Shown here: one piece after another, positions 8,047 through 15,387 of the stretch | Position numbering within the stretch: position 1 is the first letter of the stretch | How the letters are laid out: every line of letters begins with the position of its first letter | Origin: Sulfurovum sp. UBA1140 | GTDB lineage: Bacteria; Campylobacterota; Campylobacteria; Campylobacterales; Sulfurovaceae | NCBI GenBank assembly: GCA_002311915.1 | Contig: DCAF01000050.1 | Coordinates: forward strand, 1-21,770 | DNA length: 21,770 nt | Direction: 5' to 3' | Notes under the pieces: model-generated | Seen by the model: the letters and a program-made list of their open reading frames with translations, nothing else | The model's database searches: none | What the model was told of the DNA's origin: nothing | Position numbers and translations under genes: made by a program

Positions 8047-8898
8047 ATGAGAGAAATTGAATTTGACGTGGTTGTCAAAGCCGTTAAAGATATGATTATG
8101 CACTGTGGAACAGATTTACCACAAGATACATATGATGCTTTAGAGAAAGCTATGGAAGAGGAGAAATCACCTGTTAGTAAAGAGGTTATTCGTCAACTAC
8201 TTGAAAATGCAAACATTGCTAAAGATGAAAAAAGACCTCTCTGCCAAGATACTGGTTTAGCTGTATTTTTTGTCTATGTAGGTGAAGAAGTTCGTATTAA
8301 TGGGGGTCTTCTTAGAGATGCTATCAACCAAGGAACAGAACAAGGTTACACAGAGGGTTATTTAAGAGCTTCTACTTGTGAGCCATTTAGCCGTTTGAAC
8401 CTAAAAGACACCGTGGGTTATAACCTACCTGCTATTATTCACTTTGACATTGTAAAAGGTGATAAAATAGATATTGAATACGCTGCAAAAGGTGGTGGAT
8501 CAGAAAATGTAAGCCGTGCCAAAGTTTTCCCACCAGCAGCTGGTAAAGATGGAATTGTTGCTTATGTAAAAGAGGTTATCTCTGATGCAGGGGGGAATCC
8601 TTGTCCTCCTATAACCGTGGGTGTAGGAATTGGTGGAACATTTGAAAAAGCTGTTATTAGCTCAAAACATGCTCTATTTAGAGACCTAGAGACTGAAAAT
8701 GAAGACCCTGAAATGGCAGAGTTAGAGGCTAGAATGTTGATAGAAATCAACAACCTTGGAATCGGTGCTATGGGAATGGGTGGAACAAAAACTGCTCTTG
8801 CCGTTCACATCGAGGCAAACCCTTGTCACATCGCTTCTTTACCTGTTTCTGTTAACGTTCAGTGTCACTCTTCAAGACATACACATATTACTATTTAA
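8047..8898 (+). CDS. fumA: Class I fumarate hydratase, alpha subunit
   Basis: This is the iron-sulfur catalytic subunit of the heterodimeric class I fumarase, which interconverts fumarate and (S)-malate. At 283 aa it has the usual alpha-subunit length. Recognisable blocks are RPLCQDTG (63-70), GGGSENVSRAKVFPPAAGKDG (149-169), NPCPP (184-188) and ANPCHIASLPVSVNVQC (257-273). Cys66 and Cys186 are the expected [4Fe-4S] ligands, with Cys260 or Cys273 as the third. The beta subunit begins 9 bp downstream, so the two are co-translated. The related L-tartrate dehydratase TtdAB has the same architecture; fumarase is preferred because this pair stands alone in a core-gene setting, and Campylobacterota need fumarase for the reductive TCA cycle. 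The oxygen-labile cluster would suit a microaerobic or anaerobic life. Confidence 0.92.
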   Translation: MREIEFDVVVKAVKDMIMHCGTDLPQDTYDALEKAMEEEKSPVSKEVIRQLLENANIAKDEKRPLCQDTGLAVFFVYVGEEVRINGGLLRDAINQGTEQGYTEGYLRASTCEPFSRLNLKDTVGYNLPAIIHFDIVKGDKIDIEYAAKGGGSENVSRAKVFPPAAGKDGIVAYVKEVISDAGGNPCPPITVGVGIGGTFEKAVISSKHALFRDLETENEDPEMAELEARMLIEINNLGIGAMGMGGTKTALAVHIEANPCHIASLPVSVNVQCHSSRHTHITI

Positions 8899-8907
8899 GG
8901 AGAAAAG

Positions 8908-9465
8908 ATGGCAACATATTCATTAACAACACCATTAACATCAGAAGATACAAAAAAACTTGTAGCAGGTGATACTGTTCTTCTTAACGGTACTATTTTT
9001 ACTGCACGTGATGCAGCACACAGCAGATTGGTAGCACTTATCGAAAAAGGTGAAGAGTTACCTTTTGATTTAGAGGGTTCTATTATCTACTTTGTTGGAC
9101 CAACTCCTCCAAAACCAGGTGACCCTATCGGCAGTGCTGGACCTACAACTTCATACAGAATGGATTCATTCTCACCGACCATGCTTAAAAATGGTTCAAA
9201 AGGGATGATAGGAAAAGGAAACAGAAACCAAGAGGTCAAAGATGCTTGTGTAAAATATGACGGAATTTATTTCGGTGCAACAGGTGGAGCTGGTGCTTTA
9301 CTTGGTAAACAGATTATCTCGGCTGAAGTTATCGCCTACCCAGAGTTAGGGCCAGAAGCTGTTAGAAAAATCACCGTTAAAGATTTTCCTGTAACGGTTG
9401 TAAACGATACACAAGGTAATGACCTTTATCAGGTGGGTCGTGAACAGTATGAGGTTAAGGGTTAA
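8908..9465 (+). CDS. fumB: Class I fumarate hydratase, beta subunit
   Basis: This is the C-terminal-domain subunit of the heterodimeric class I fumarase; it contributes active-site residues at the subunit interface. At 185 aa it has the normal length. Conserved blocks are TARDAAH (32-38), GPTPPKPGDPIGSAGPTTSY (64-83), RMD (84-86), GMIGKGNR (99-106) and YFGATGGAGALLGKQI (121-136). The start ATG follows AAGGAG, which lies in the 9-bp gap after the alpha subunit. A palindromic repeat follows 18 bp after the stop. As with the alpha subunit, TtdB (tartrate dehydratase beta) is the alternative annotation. Confidence 0.92.
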   Translation: MATYSLTTPLTSEDTKKLVAGDTVLLNGTIFTARDAAHSRLVALIEKGEELPFDLEGSIIYFVGPTPPKPGDPIGSAGPTTSYRMDSFSPTMLKNGSKGMIGKGNRNQEVKDACVKYDGIYFGATGGAGALLGKQIISAEVIAYPELGPEAVRKITVKDFPVTVVNDTQGNDLYQVGREQYEVKG

Positions 9466-9477
9466 CCAACCTTAAGC

Positions 9478-9500
9478 TTTTTTGTGGGCATCTTGCCCAC
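9478..9500 (+). repeat. Palindromic repeat, copy 2 (T6 plus 7-bp stem)
   Basis: T6-GTGGGCA-TCT-TGCCCAC is a perfect 7-bp stem with a 3-nt loop, 18 bp after the fumB stop. It matches copy 1 at 2964-2988 read on the opposite strand, including the run of exactly six T before the stem; only the loop differs. After the stem comes TTATTTAG, so it may weakly terminate or protect the fumAB transcript. Confidence 0.75.
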
Positions 9501-9540
9501 TTATTTAGCATCATTAAATATATTAAAATCTGTTTTAAAA

Positions 9541-9568
9541 AAGTCTCTATTATTTTAATTAGAGGCTT
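9541..9568 (-). terminator. Terminator-like hairpin facing minus strand
   Basis: AAGTCTCTA (9541-9549) pairs with TAGAGGCTT (9560-9568), a 9-bp stem with one wobble and a 10-nt loop. Read on the minus strand the stem runs into TTTTTTAAAA, the form of a Rho-independent terminator; on the plus strand it is followed by CCTCCCCC and has no T-run. No minus-strand gene is visible that would use it, so it may end antisense transcription from the pel operon. Confidence 0.4.
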
Positions 9569-9606
9569 CCTCCCCCTAATTTCCTTAAATATTAAGCTTA
9601 GTTCTT

Positions 9607-9612
9607 TATAAT
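9607..9612 (+). promoter_or_regulatory. Probable -10 box of the pel operon
   Basis: TATAAT lies 35 bp upstream of the pelC ATG at the end of the 181-bp fumB-pelC spacer. No other promoter-like sequence was noted before the tightly packed genes to 21743, so this probably drives all seven pel genes. Confidence 0.5.
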
Positions 9613-9629
9613 AAAATAATAAAACACCA

Positions 9630-9643
9630 TAAGCTGGAGCTTA
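9630..9643 (+). promoter_or_regulatory. Dyad around the pelC ribosome binding site
   Basis: TAAGCT-GG-AGCTTA is a perfect 6-bp inverted repeat with a 2-bp spacer that contains the pelC Shine-Dalgarno GGAG (9636-9639), 7 bp before the ATG. A related TTAAGCTTAG (9592-9601) sits just upstream of the -10 box. It could be a repressor operator; the loop is too tight for a stable RNA hairpin. This is suggestive only. Confidence 0.3.
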
Positions 9644-9646
9644 AAT

Positions 9647-10159
9647 ATGTTTAAACAAAAACTACTAATTTTAATTCTATCTCTTCTTTTTTTGGGTTGT
9701 TCTTCTATTGTACATAAAAAAGAGGTCACACTCTCCTCTTCTAAAAAGTATGCCATTAGCTCTTTTTGGAACTATACCGAAACGCCTATGGCAGGTCTAC
9801 GGGCTTCGAGTATTGTCGAAAGTGTTTTGGCTAAAAACCGACTTACCATACACTCTTTAATTGGAGGCAGTGATGAGATGGGAGAGACCCTTAGCAAAGA
9901 TGATTTTTTACAAAAACAGAAAGCCAAAGCCAAAAGTGTGGGGGCAGAGTATCTTATTACAGGCAACGTACAAGAGTGGCGTTATAAAACAGGTATTGAT
10001 GGTGAACCCGTGGTTAGTTATACCCTAAAAGTTATCGACTTAAAAGATGATACCATACTCTTTAATGGAGTGGGGGCAAAAAGTGGTTGGGGGCATAAAT
10101 CTATTGGGGTAGTGGCTCAAGAGATTGCAGAGGAGTTAATTCCTCGATTTACACCTTAA
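9647..10159 (+). CDS. pelC: Pel polysaccharide outer-membrane lipoprotein PelC
   Basis: PelC forms a ring on the periplasmic face of the outer membrane and guides Pel polymer towards the PelB pore (known from P. aeruginosa and related systems). The 170-aa protein has a lipobox LFLGC with lipidated Cys18; the following SS is consistent with outer-membrane sorting. The conserved block WNYTETPMAGLRA (about 42-54) closely resembles the NYTETP-AG-RA region of Pseudomonas PelC. Near the C-terminus EWRYKTGIDGEPVVSYTLKVIDL and KSGWGHKSIGVVAQ are also PelC-like. The start ATG has GGAG 7 bp upstream. It is the first gene of the operon and is followed after 3 bp by pelD. In P. aeruginosa pelC lies third, after pelA and pelB. 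Confidence 0.9.
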   Translation: MFKQKLLILILSLLFLGCSSIVHKKEVTLSSSKKYAISSFWNYTETPMAGLRASSIVESVLAKNRLTIHSLIGGSDEMGETLSKDDFLQKQKAKAKSVGAEYLITGNVQEWRYKTGIDGEPVVSYTLKVIDLKDDTILFNGVGAKSGWGHKSIGVVAQEIAEELIPRFTP

Positions 10160-10162
10160 GCC

Positions 10163-11509
10163 ATGACACTTAAAAAACGTCCAAAGATTTTTCAAGGGGT
10201 CGAAGTCACGATTATCTCCCTAATAATTTCTTTTATTGGTTACAGTATTGATGTCAAAGACCCCCTTTTGGTACATCATGATTTTAGTTTTCTTATTTTA
10301 TGGTTGGCTATTGTGACTCTATTTTATGGTTTATCCATGGGACTGTTAATGTGGATTATTTTTGGAGTTTTTGCCTCGTTTACCTACGTCAACGATTCCT
10401 CTTTTACCACCATTCTTCTAGAGAACCTCTTCTTCGTATTTCTTTTTGGACTCTTTTTTACCAATCTGCATCAAGAGATAGACAAAGTTCGAATAAAAAA
10501 TAAATATCTAAATTTACGACTCAAAGAGCTAAGTAGTGCATTTTTTACCCTCAAAATATCTCATGACAAGCTTGAATCTATCTACATTACCCAACCCGCC
10601 TCGTTTCGATTTGTTATCTCTGAACTTTTAGAGAGTTGTAAACACAACACCCCTGAACTCTCGGCAAAAAATACGCTAAAGGTGTTAAAGAAATTTTTTT
10701 CGGTCAATGATGCCACCATTTGGCGGGTTAAAAATGGTGTACTCACCCACCCTTTTTACACCCTAGGATATACAGGTACCAGCATCAACACCGATGACAA
10801 AATAATTCAAGAGGCACTCACCTATCACCGTCCTGTTTATCTTAAAGATTTAGACGATAAAGAGCAGAGCCGTTACCTCTATGCCGTTCCATTCCTAGAC
10901 AAACGGGAGTTTATTGTTGCCATACTTATTATTAAAGAGATTCCTTTTTTACACTATCATGAAGACAACCTAATGAAAATCAATGTGGTCTTTAACTATA
11001 TCTGGACAGAGTATAAAAAACGGGCATCTTTGGATGAAATGTCAAAAAAAACAAAATATAAAAACCTTCTTAAAGAGCATCATGAACAACAGAATTTGGT
11101 AAACTTCAAACTTGAAATTATACGACTTAACAATATTCTAAACGATTTTAAAATCGACAGCAGGGTCTACATTATCAGCACTCGAAACAGTTACCTCAAT
11201 CAAGAAATTTCCGATTTTTTATACCAAAACAACAAACTTGAAGTCTTAGATCAATATGTCTCGGTAAAGTGTGGAGAGAACTATATTCATTACATTCTTT
11301 TTCCTTTCTTATCAACCAGCAGTCTCTTTGAACTCGCAGACAACCTAGACCAAGCCTTAGAAGAGCTTGAGAATAACCTAAAAATTAATATTCTTGAAGA
11401 GGGCTTAGAGTACAACCTAACCCCTGAAAGTCATAAAAAAATGAGAACCAGACATGTCAGTGTACACACCTTTAACTACTTATTACGAGAGAACTACTGT
11501 GTTGAGTAA
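10163..11509 (+). CDS. pelD: Inner-membrane Pel regulator PelD (GAF plus degenerate GGDEF)
   Basis: PelD is the inner-membrane subunit that binds c-di-GMP and activates Pel synthesis in P. aeruginosa. This 448-aa protein has the same plan: four hydrophobic helices (about 13-30, 41-58, 59-75, 84-101), a helical linker (about 103-150), a GAF domain (about 165-285) and a degenerate GGDEF domain (about 312-415) with no GGDEF sequence. The inhibitory-site RxxD that binds c-di-GMP is absent from the entire protein. By position the equivalent seems to be EVLD (360-363), with the aspartate kept and the arginine replaced. Arg149 in QPASFR may match the linker arginine of the Pseudomonas site. Translation probably couples to pelC (3-bp gap, no clear ribosome binding site). 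The end overlaps pelE. Confidence 0.88.
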   Translation: MTLKKRPKIFQGVEVTIISLIISFIGYSIDVKDPLLVHHDFSFLILWLAIVTLFYGLSMGLLMWIIFGVFASFTYVNDSSFTTILLENLFFVFLFGLFFTNLHQEIDKVRIKNKYLNLRLKELSSAFFTLKISHDKLESIYITQPASFRFVISELLESCKHNTPELSAKNTLKVLKKFFSVNDATIWRVKNGVLTHPFYTLGYTGTSINTDDKIIQEALTYHRPVYLKDLDDKEQSRYLYAVPFLDKREFIVAILIIKEIPFLHYHEDNLMKINVVFNYIWTEYKKRASLDEMSKKTKYKNLLKEHHEQQNLVNFKLEIIRLNNILNDFKIDSRVYIISTRNSYLNQEISDFLYQNNKLEVLDQYVSVKCGENYIHYILFPFLSTSSLFELADNLDQALEELENNLKINILEEGLEYNLTPESHKKMRTRHVSVHTFNYLLRENYCVE

Positions 11510-12461
11510 CTTAATAGAACTAAAGTTCATCACCTTTTTAGAGCACTCAAGTAGCTCTGAACTCTTCCTATTTTTTGGATTAGAGTTGCTTTTTTGGATG
11601 ATTTTTTCATTAATCTTGGTTAGCCTTAGCCCAAAAAAATACAAACCTTATAGAAAATCAATCTTTGTCTTTTTTGTCGTGATTAATTTTGGTCTACTTT
11701 TTATGGGTCTATTACTCACAGCCATCATGATTGTGGTGGGGTTCTCTTGGGCAACTAGTAAAAATGTTAAACCCACTTATGAGATGCTCGATGTGGACTC
11801 CTCTATGTTGGATTTTCCGTTGGTCTACAGTCGATTTTCAGAAGGTATTTTGACCATTAAGAATCATCACACCCTTAATATCTCTACCCAAAAGAAGATT
11901 AAATCTTTGCGTATTTTATATGAGAGTAATGCACACGGAAACATAGGAAAAATTAAACGTTTTCTATCCGATGATTCTGATGAGACCCGACTCTATGCCT
12001 TTTCACTCATCTCTGCTTTTGAAAAAAAGCTCAATGATGGGGTTAAAAAACTTCAACAACAGATTAAAGAGGAACCCAATAAAAAAGAGAAAGAGAACCA
12101 CCATTTTCTATTGGCTCAAATGTACTGGCAATTTATCTATCACGGGGTTGCCAATGAACAACTTGCCCACTTTTACACCAATAAAGTAGAAGATACCTTA
12201 AAACCCATCAAGCATGATGCCAACGCCTCAATGCTCTTGGGGAAAATTTATATTTTTAATAAAAACTATAAAAAGGCAGAGCGACATTTTTTAAAAGCTG
12301 TAAACTTAGGTGTTCCCCAAAAAGTAATACATACCTATCTAGCCGAAATACGCTATGGACAAAAAGCCTTTAACTCGGTCTCAAACTATATGCAAGAAGA
12401 GGAGTTTGTTATTGACCTACGAATGAAACCACTCCATACCATGTGGGAGAGAAATCTATGA
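11454..12461 (+). CDS. pelE: Pel inner-membrane protein PelE (TPR)
   Basis: PelE joins PelD and PelG in the inner-membrane synthase complex and is thought to bring PelF to the membrane. There are two membrane helices (about 36-58 and 69-98), then a soluble helical region with a TPR-like part near the C-terminus (ANASMLLGKIYIFNKNYKKAERHFLKAV, about 255-283). The length, 335 aa, is near the 329 aa of P. aeruginosa PelE. The call rests largely on position between pelD and pelF and on topology, since sequence conservation is low in this family. The ATG at 11454 has GAGA 7 bp upstream but gives a 56-bp overlap with pelD; GTG 11499 or TTG 11502 would give a short overlap and remove 15-16 residues that have no visible feature. 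The end overlaps pelF as ATGA. Confidence 0.82.
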   Translation: MSVYTPLTTYYERTTVLSNLIELKFITFLEHSSSSELFLFFGLELLFWMIFSLILVSLSPKKYKPYRKSIFVFFVVINFGLLFMGLLLTAIMIVVGFSWATSKNVKPTYEMLDVDSSMLDFPLVYSRFSEGILTIKNHHTLNISTQKKIKSLRILYESNAHGNIGKIKRFLSDDSDETRLYAFSLISAFEKKLNDGVKKLQQQIKEEPNKKEKENHHFLLAQMYWQFIYHGVANEQLAHFYTNKVEDTLKPIKHDANASMLLGKIYIFNKNYKKAERHFLKAVNLGVPQKVIHTYLAEIRYGQKAFNSVSNYMQEEEFVIDLRMKPLHTMWERNL

Positions 12462-13999
12462 CGGTACTCCATCATACAGGTGAGCCTGATATTCTTATAC
12501 CATCCGAAGGAACCTTTCCTTATGTTCGTGGAGGGGTCTCATCATGGATAGCACAGCTTATTGCAGGGCTTCCTCAATACACCTTTGGCATTGCATTTAT
12601 AGGAAGCCGACGGAAAGACTACTCCCCTAAACCTCTTTTTGAGTTCCCTAAAAATTTGGTCTATGTCGTTGAAATTTTTATGTTTGATGCAGATGAAAAG
12701 CCCAAAATCAGACAACTAGACGGTGATCCTAAAGCATTTGAAGAGGTCGAGAGACTCTACCAGTGGTTTAAAGAGAGTAAAAAAGATACCCCCTTCCCCC
12801 AAACCATCAAAAGTTTGGATTTTTATCTTAATACCATTAATGAGTCAATGTTTCTTTACAGTAAAGAAGCATGGTATTTCACCACCAATAAAAATTATAC
12901 CAACGCCAGTGATGTCCCCTTTACGGATTATTTTTGGACGGTAAGAAATATTCATCTACCCATTTGGAAAATGGCAAAATTGGCAAAATTTATCGGTGAT
13001 AAAGGCAGAATCCTTCACTCTCCCTCTACGGGGTATGCAGGATTTTTAGCAGCCCTTATCTCGAATGATAAATCCAAACCTTTTATCTTAACCGAACACG
13101 GTATTTATACCAAAGAGAGAAAAATCGACCTAATGTCCAGCAGTGCCTTCACCTATTATAAACTTGATATATTCAAAGGTTCAGGCGAAGAGAACTACAT
13201 TCAAAATATGTGGATTAACTTTTTTGAAGGTCTTGGTAAAATGAGCTATTACGGAGCCAACCCTATTCTATCTCTATTTGGTGTTGCAAAAGAGACACAG
13301 ATTGCCTATGGAGCCAAAGCAGAGTTGTGTCGAGTTATCCCCAATGGGGTGGATGTTAAAAAACTAGGAGCCACCCTTAAAAATCGCCCAAAAGGTGTCC
13401 CCAAAGTTATTACCCTTTTAGGACGTGTGGTCTCAATTAAAGATATTAAAACCTTTATACGGGCAATGCGACTCACCGTCGATGCCATTCCCAATGTCGA
13501 AGCGTGGATAGTTGGCCCCCAAGATGAAGAGAAAGCCTATGCCCAAGAGTGTGTCGAACTTATTGAAATTTTAGACTTAAAGAGCAGTATTAAGTTCTTA
13601 GGGTTTCAACAAATTACCGATATTCTACCCAAAAGTGGTATCTTAACCTTGACCTCGATTAGTGAAGGTATGCCTTTGGTTATTTTAGAAGGATTTGCAG
13701 CAGGGGTTCCATGTGTCAGCACCGATGTGGGGTCGTGTAAAGAGCTTATTTATGGTGGAGACAACCCCGAAGATCAAGCCCTAGGAAGTGCAGGAAAAGT
13801 TTGTAAAATAGCCGATGTTAATGCCATTGCCCAAGGATACATAGAACTGCTAACCAATGAAGAGCGATGGAGAGAGGCTCAACGCATTGCCATCGAACGG
13901 GTTAACCGATTTTATACCCAAGAACATTTTTTAGACAACTATAAAAAAGTCTATGAAGATATTTTTGATGCACAGGACAATAACTCATGGCAGGGATAG
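12458..13999 (+). CDS. pelF: Pel glycosyltransferase PelF
   Basis: PelF is the cytosolic GT-B, GT4-family glycosyltransferase that polymerises the Pel chain from a UDP-sugar. The N-terminal PelF hallmark EGTFPYVRGGVSSW is at residues 17-30, followed by LTEHGIYTKER (211-221). The C-terminal nucleotide-binding half has IPNGVDV (294-300), LGRVVSIKDI (321-330) and the EX7E motif Glu403 to Glu411 (EGMPLVILE). Its 513 aa match the family length of about 500. I chose ATG 12458 over the upstream in-frame GTG 12443 because it overlaps the pelE stop as ATGA and GGGAGA lies 7 bp before it. The 3' end overlaps pelG by 13 bp. Confidence 0.95.
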   Translation: MTVLHHTGEPDILIPSEGTFPYVRGGVSSWIAQLIAGLPQYTFGIAFIGSRRKDYSPKPLFEFPKNLVYVVEIFMFDADEKPKIRQLDGDPKAFEEVERLYQWFKESKKDTPFPQTIKSLDFYLNTINESMFLYSKEAWYFTTNKNYTNASDVPFTDYFWTVRNIHLPIWKMAKLAKFIGDKGRILHSPSTGYAGFLAALISNDKSKPFILTEHGIYTKERKIDLMSSSAFTYYKLDIFKGSGEENYIQNMWINFFEGLGKMSYYGANPILSLFGVAKETQIAYGAKAELCRVIPNGVDVKKLGATLKNRPKGVPKVITLLGRVVSIKDIKTFIRAMRLTVDAIPNVEAWIVGPQDEEKAYAQECVELIEILDLKSSIKFLGFQQITDILPKSGILTLTSISEGMPLVILEGFAAGVPCVSTDVGSCKELIYGGDNPEDQALGSAGKVCKIADVNAIAQGYIELLTNEERWREAQRIAIERVNRFYTQEHFLDNYKKVYEDIFDAQDNNSWQG

Positions 14000-15387
14000 G
14001 GTTTGAGCTAAAACAGATTCTCAAAGAGCAATCACTTTTATCGGTTTTTAAAACCTTTGGATACTCTGCCGTACTTAGCAGTGGACCATGGGTTATCTCG
14101 ATGATTATTATACTGGGTATTGGTCTAAGTAATATCTACATCTCTCGGACAGGTGACCCCAACAACATTATGCTACAAGCCTCGGTCACCTATGTATCGG
14201 CTTTGGCATTAAGCTCTATCTATACAGGTTTTACACAGCTCCCCTTTACCCGTTTTACAGCCGATAGAATTTATGAGAATCGTGCCTATCTGATTCTACC
14301 CAACTTTTTTGGTACCCTTATTGTTACGATTTTAATTGCCTTTGCTATTGTACTGCCTTTGGCTATTTTTCTATTTCATAACCAAAGCAATCTTTTTATA
14401 CTGCTCTATATTGCCCTATTTGTGGTACTTAGTTGTGTATGGATGGCAAATATTCTAGCTGCCAGTCTTAAGCTTTATAAATTGGTTATTCTCTTTTATC
14501 TTCTAGGGTATGGAAGCATCTATTTTTGCTCTATAGTTTTTAAAGAGTATCAGGTGGTGGGGCTACTGCTCTCTTTTTTAATTGGAAATGGCATACTTTT
14601 TATTCTGCTCTTTTTAGGTATTGTTTACTTTTATCCCTCTTCAAGTAGTATCAATAAAAAACTTGTTCGTTTTGACATGTACCGACAAAATTTTGGTAAA
14701 TTCTACTGGAAACTGGGCTGGTCAGGAATGCTTTACAACATGGGAATTTGGATTGATAAAGTTATTTTTTGGTACAGTCCCGTAGTTGGATACATGGTTA
14801 TAGACAAACTACACGCCTCGATGGTCTATGACTTTCCTATTTTTTTAGCCTATCTTTCGATTATTCCAGGCATGGCAATCTTCTTTTATCGACTCGAAGT
14901 TGATTTTGCCAAAGCCTATGATAACTTCTATCGAGCCATTACCAAACATGGAACACTTAAACAGATTAAACAATACAAACAAGATATGATTGATGCCGTT
15001 AAACGGAGTATTCAAGAGATTCTTTTTGTGCAAGGAATGCTCAATCTTCTACTCTTTTTAGGGGCTGAGACACTTTTTGAAATTTTACAAATACCCAAAC
15101 TCTATCTTCCTCTTTTCTATGTCGATGTTATTGGGGTACAACTGCAACTAGGATTCATGTCTATTTTGGCCTACCTCTACTATTTAGACCGACAGAAAGA
15201 TGCCCTTATTTACACACTGCTCTTTGTGGTACTTAATATTTTATTCACATGGTTAAGCATTCAGTTAGGACCCTATTTCTATGGATATGGATTTAGTGTT
15301 ACTCTATTAATTCTGTTTGTATCAAGTATTTACACCCTCAATCAAATTTTACAGGAGCTGGACTATAAAACCTATATGTTGCAATAA
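13987..15387 (+). CDS. pelG: Pel inner-membrane flippase-like protein PelG
   Basis: PelG is the polytopic inner-membrane protein, related to the MOP/oligosaccharide-flippase superfamily, that works with PelD, PelE and PelF to export the growing chain. The N-terminus MAGIGFELKQIL followed by SSGPWVISM (residues 31-39) is the PelG signature. At 466 aa it is close to the P. aeruginosa length of 456. About twelve hydrophobic segments are seen across the protein, with a soluble stretch at about 325-350 (KAYDNFYRAITKHGTLKQIK). The start ATG lies inside pelF with AGGA 9 bp upstream, so translation is coupled. The 3' end overlaps the longest reading of pelA. Confidence 0.95.
   Translation: MAGIGFELKQILKEQSLLSVFKTFGYSAVLSSGPWVISMIIILGIGLSNIYISRTGDPNNIMLQASVTYVSALALSSIYTGFTQLPFTRFTADRIYENRAYLILPNFFGTLIVTILIAFAIVLPLAIFLFHNQSNLFILLYIALFVVLSCVWMANILAASLKLYKLVILFYLLGYGSIYFCSIVFKEYQVVGLLLSFLIGNGILFILLFLGIVYFYPSSSSINKKLVRFDMYRQNFGKFYWKLGWSGMLYNMGIWIDKVIFWYSPVVGYMVIDKLHASMVYDFPIFLAYLSIIPGMAIFFYRLEVDFAKAYDNFYRAITKHGTLKQIKQYKQDMIDAVKRSIQEILFVQGMLNLLLFLGAETLFEILQIPKLYLPLFYVDVIGVQLQLGFMSILAYLYYLDRQKDALIYTLLFVVLNILFTWLSIQLGPYFYGYGFSVTLLILFVSSIYTLNQILQELDYKTYMLQ

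Noticed and set aside
8047..9465. L-tartrate dehydratase (TtdAB) instead of fumarase
   Set aside because: It cannot be excluded from sequence alone, but there are no tartrate transporter or regulator genes nearby, and fumarase is the expected core function in this lineage.
12443..12457. Upstream GTG start for pelF adding five residues
   Set aside because: ATG 12458 forms an ATGA overlap with the pelE stop and has GGGAGA at proper spacing; the GTG has no comparable signal.
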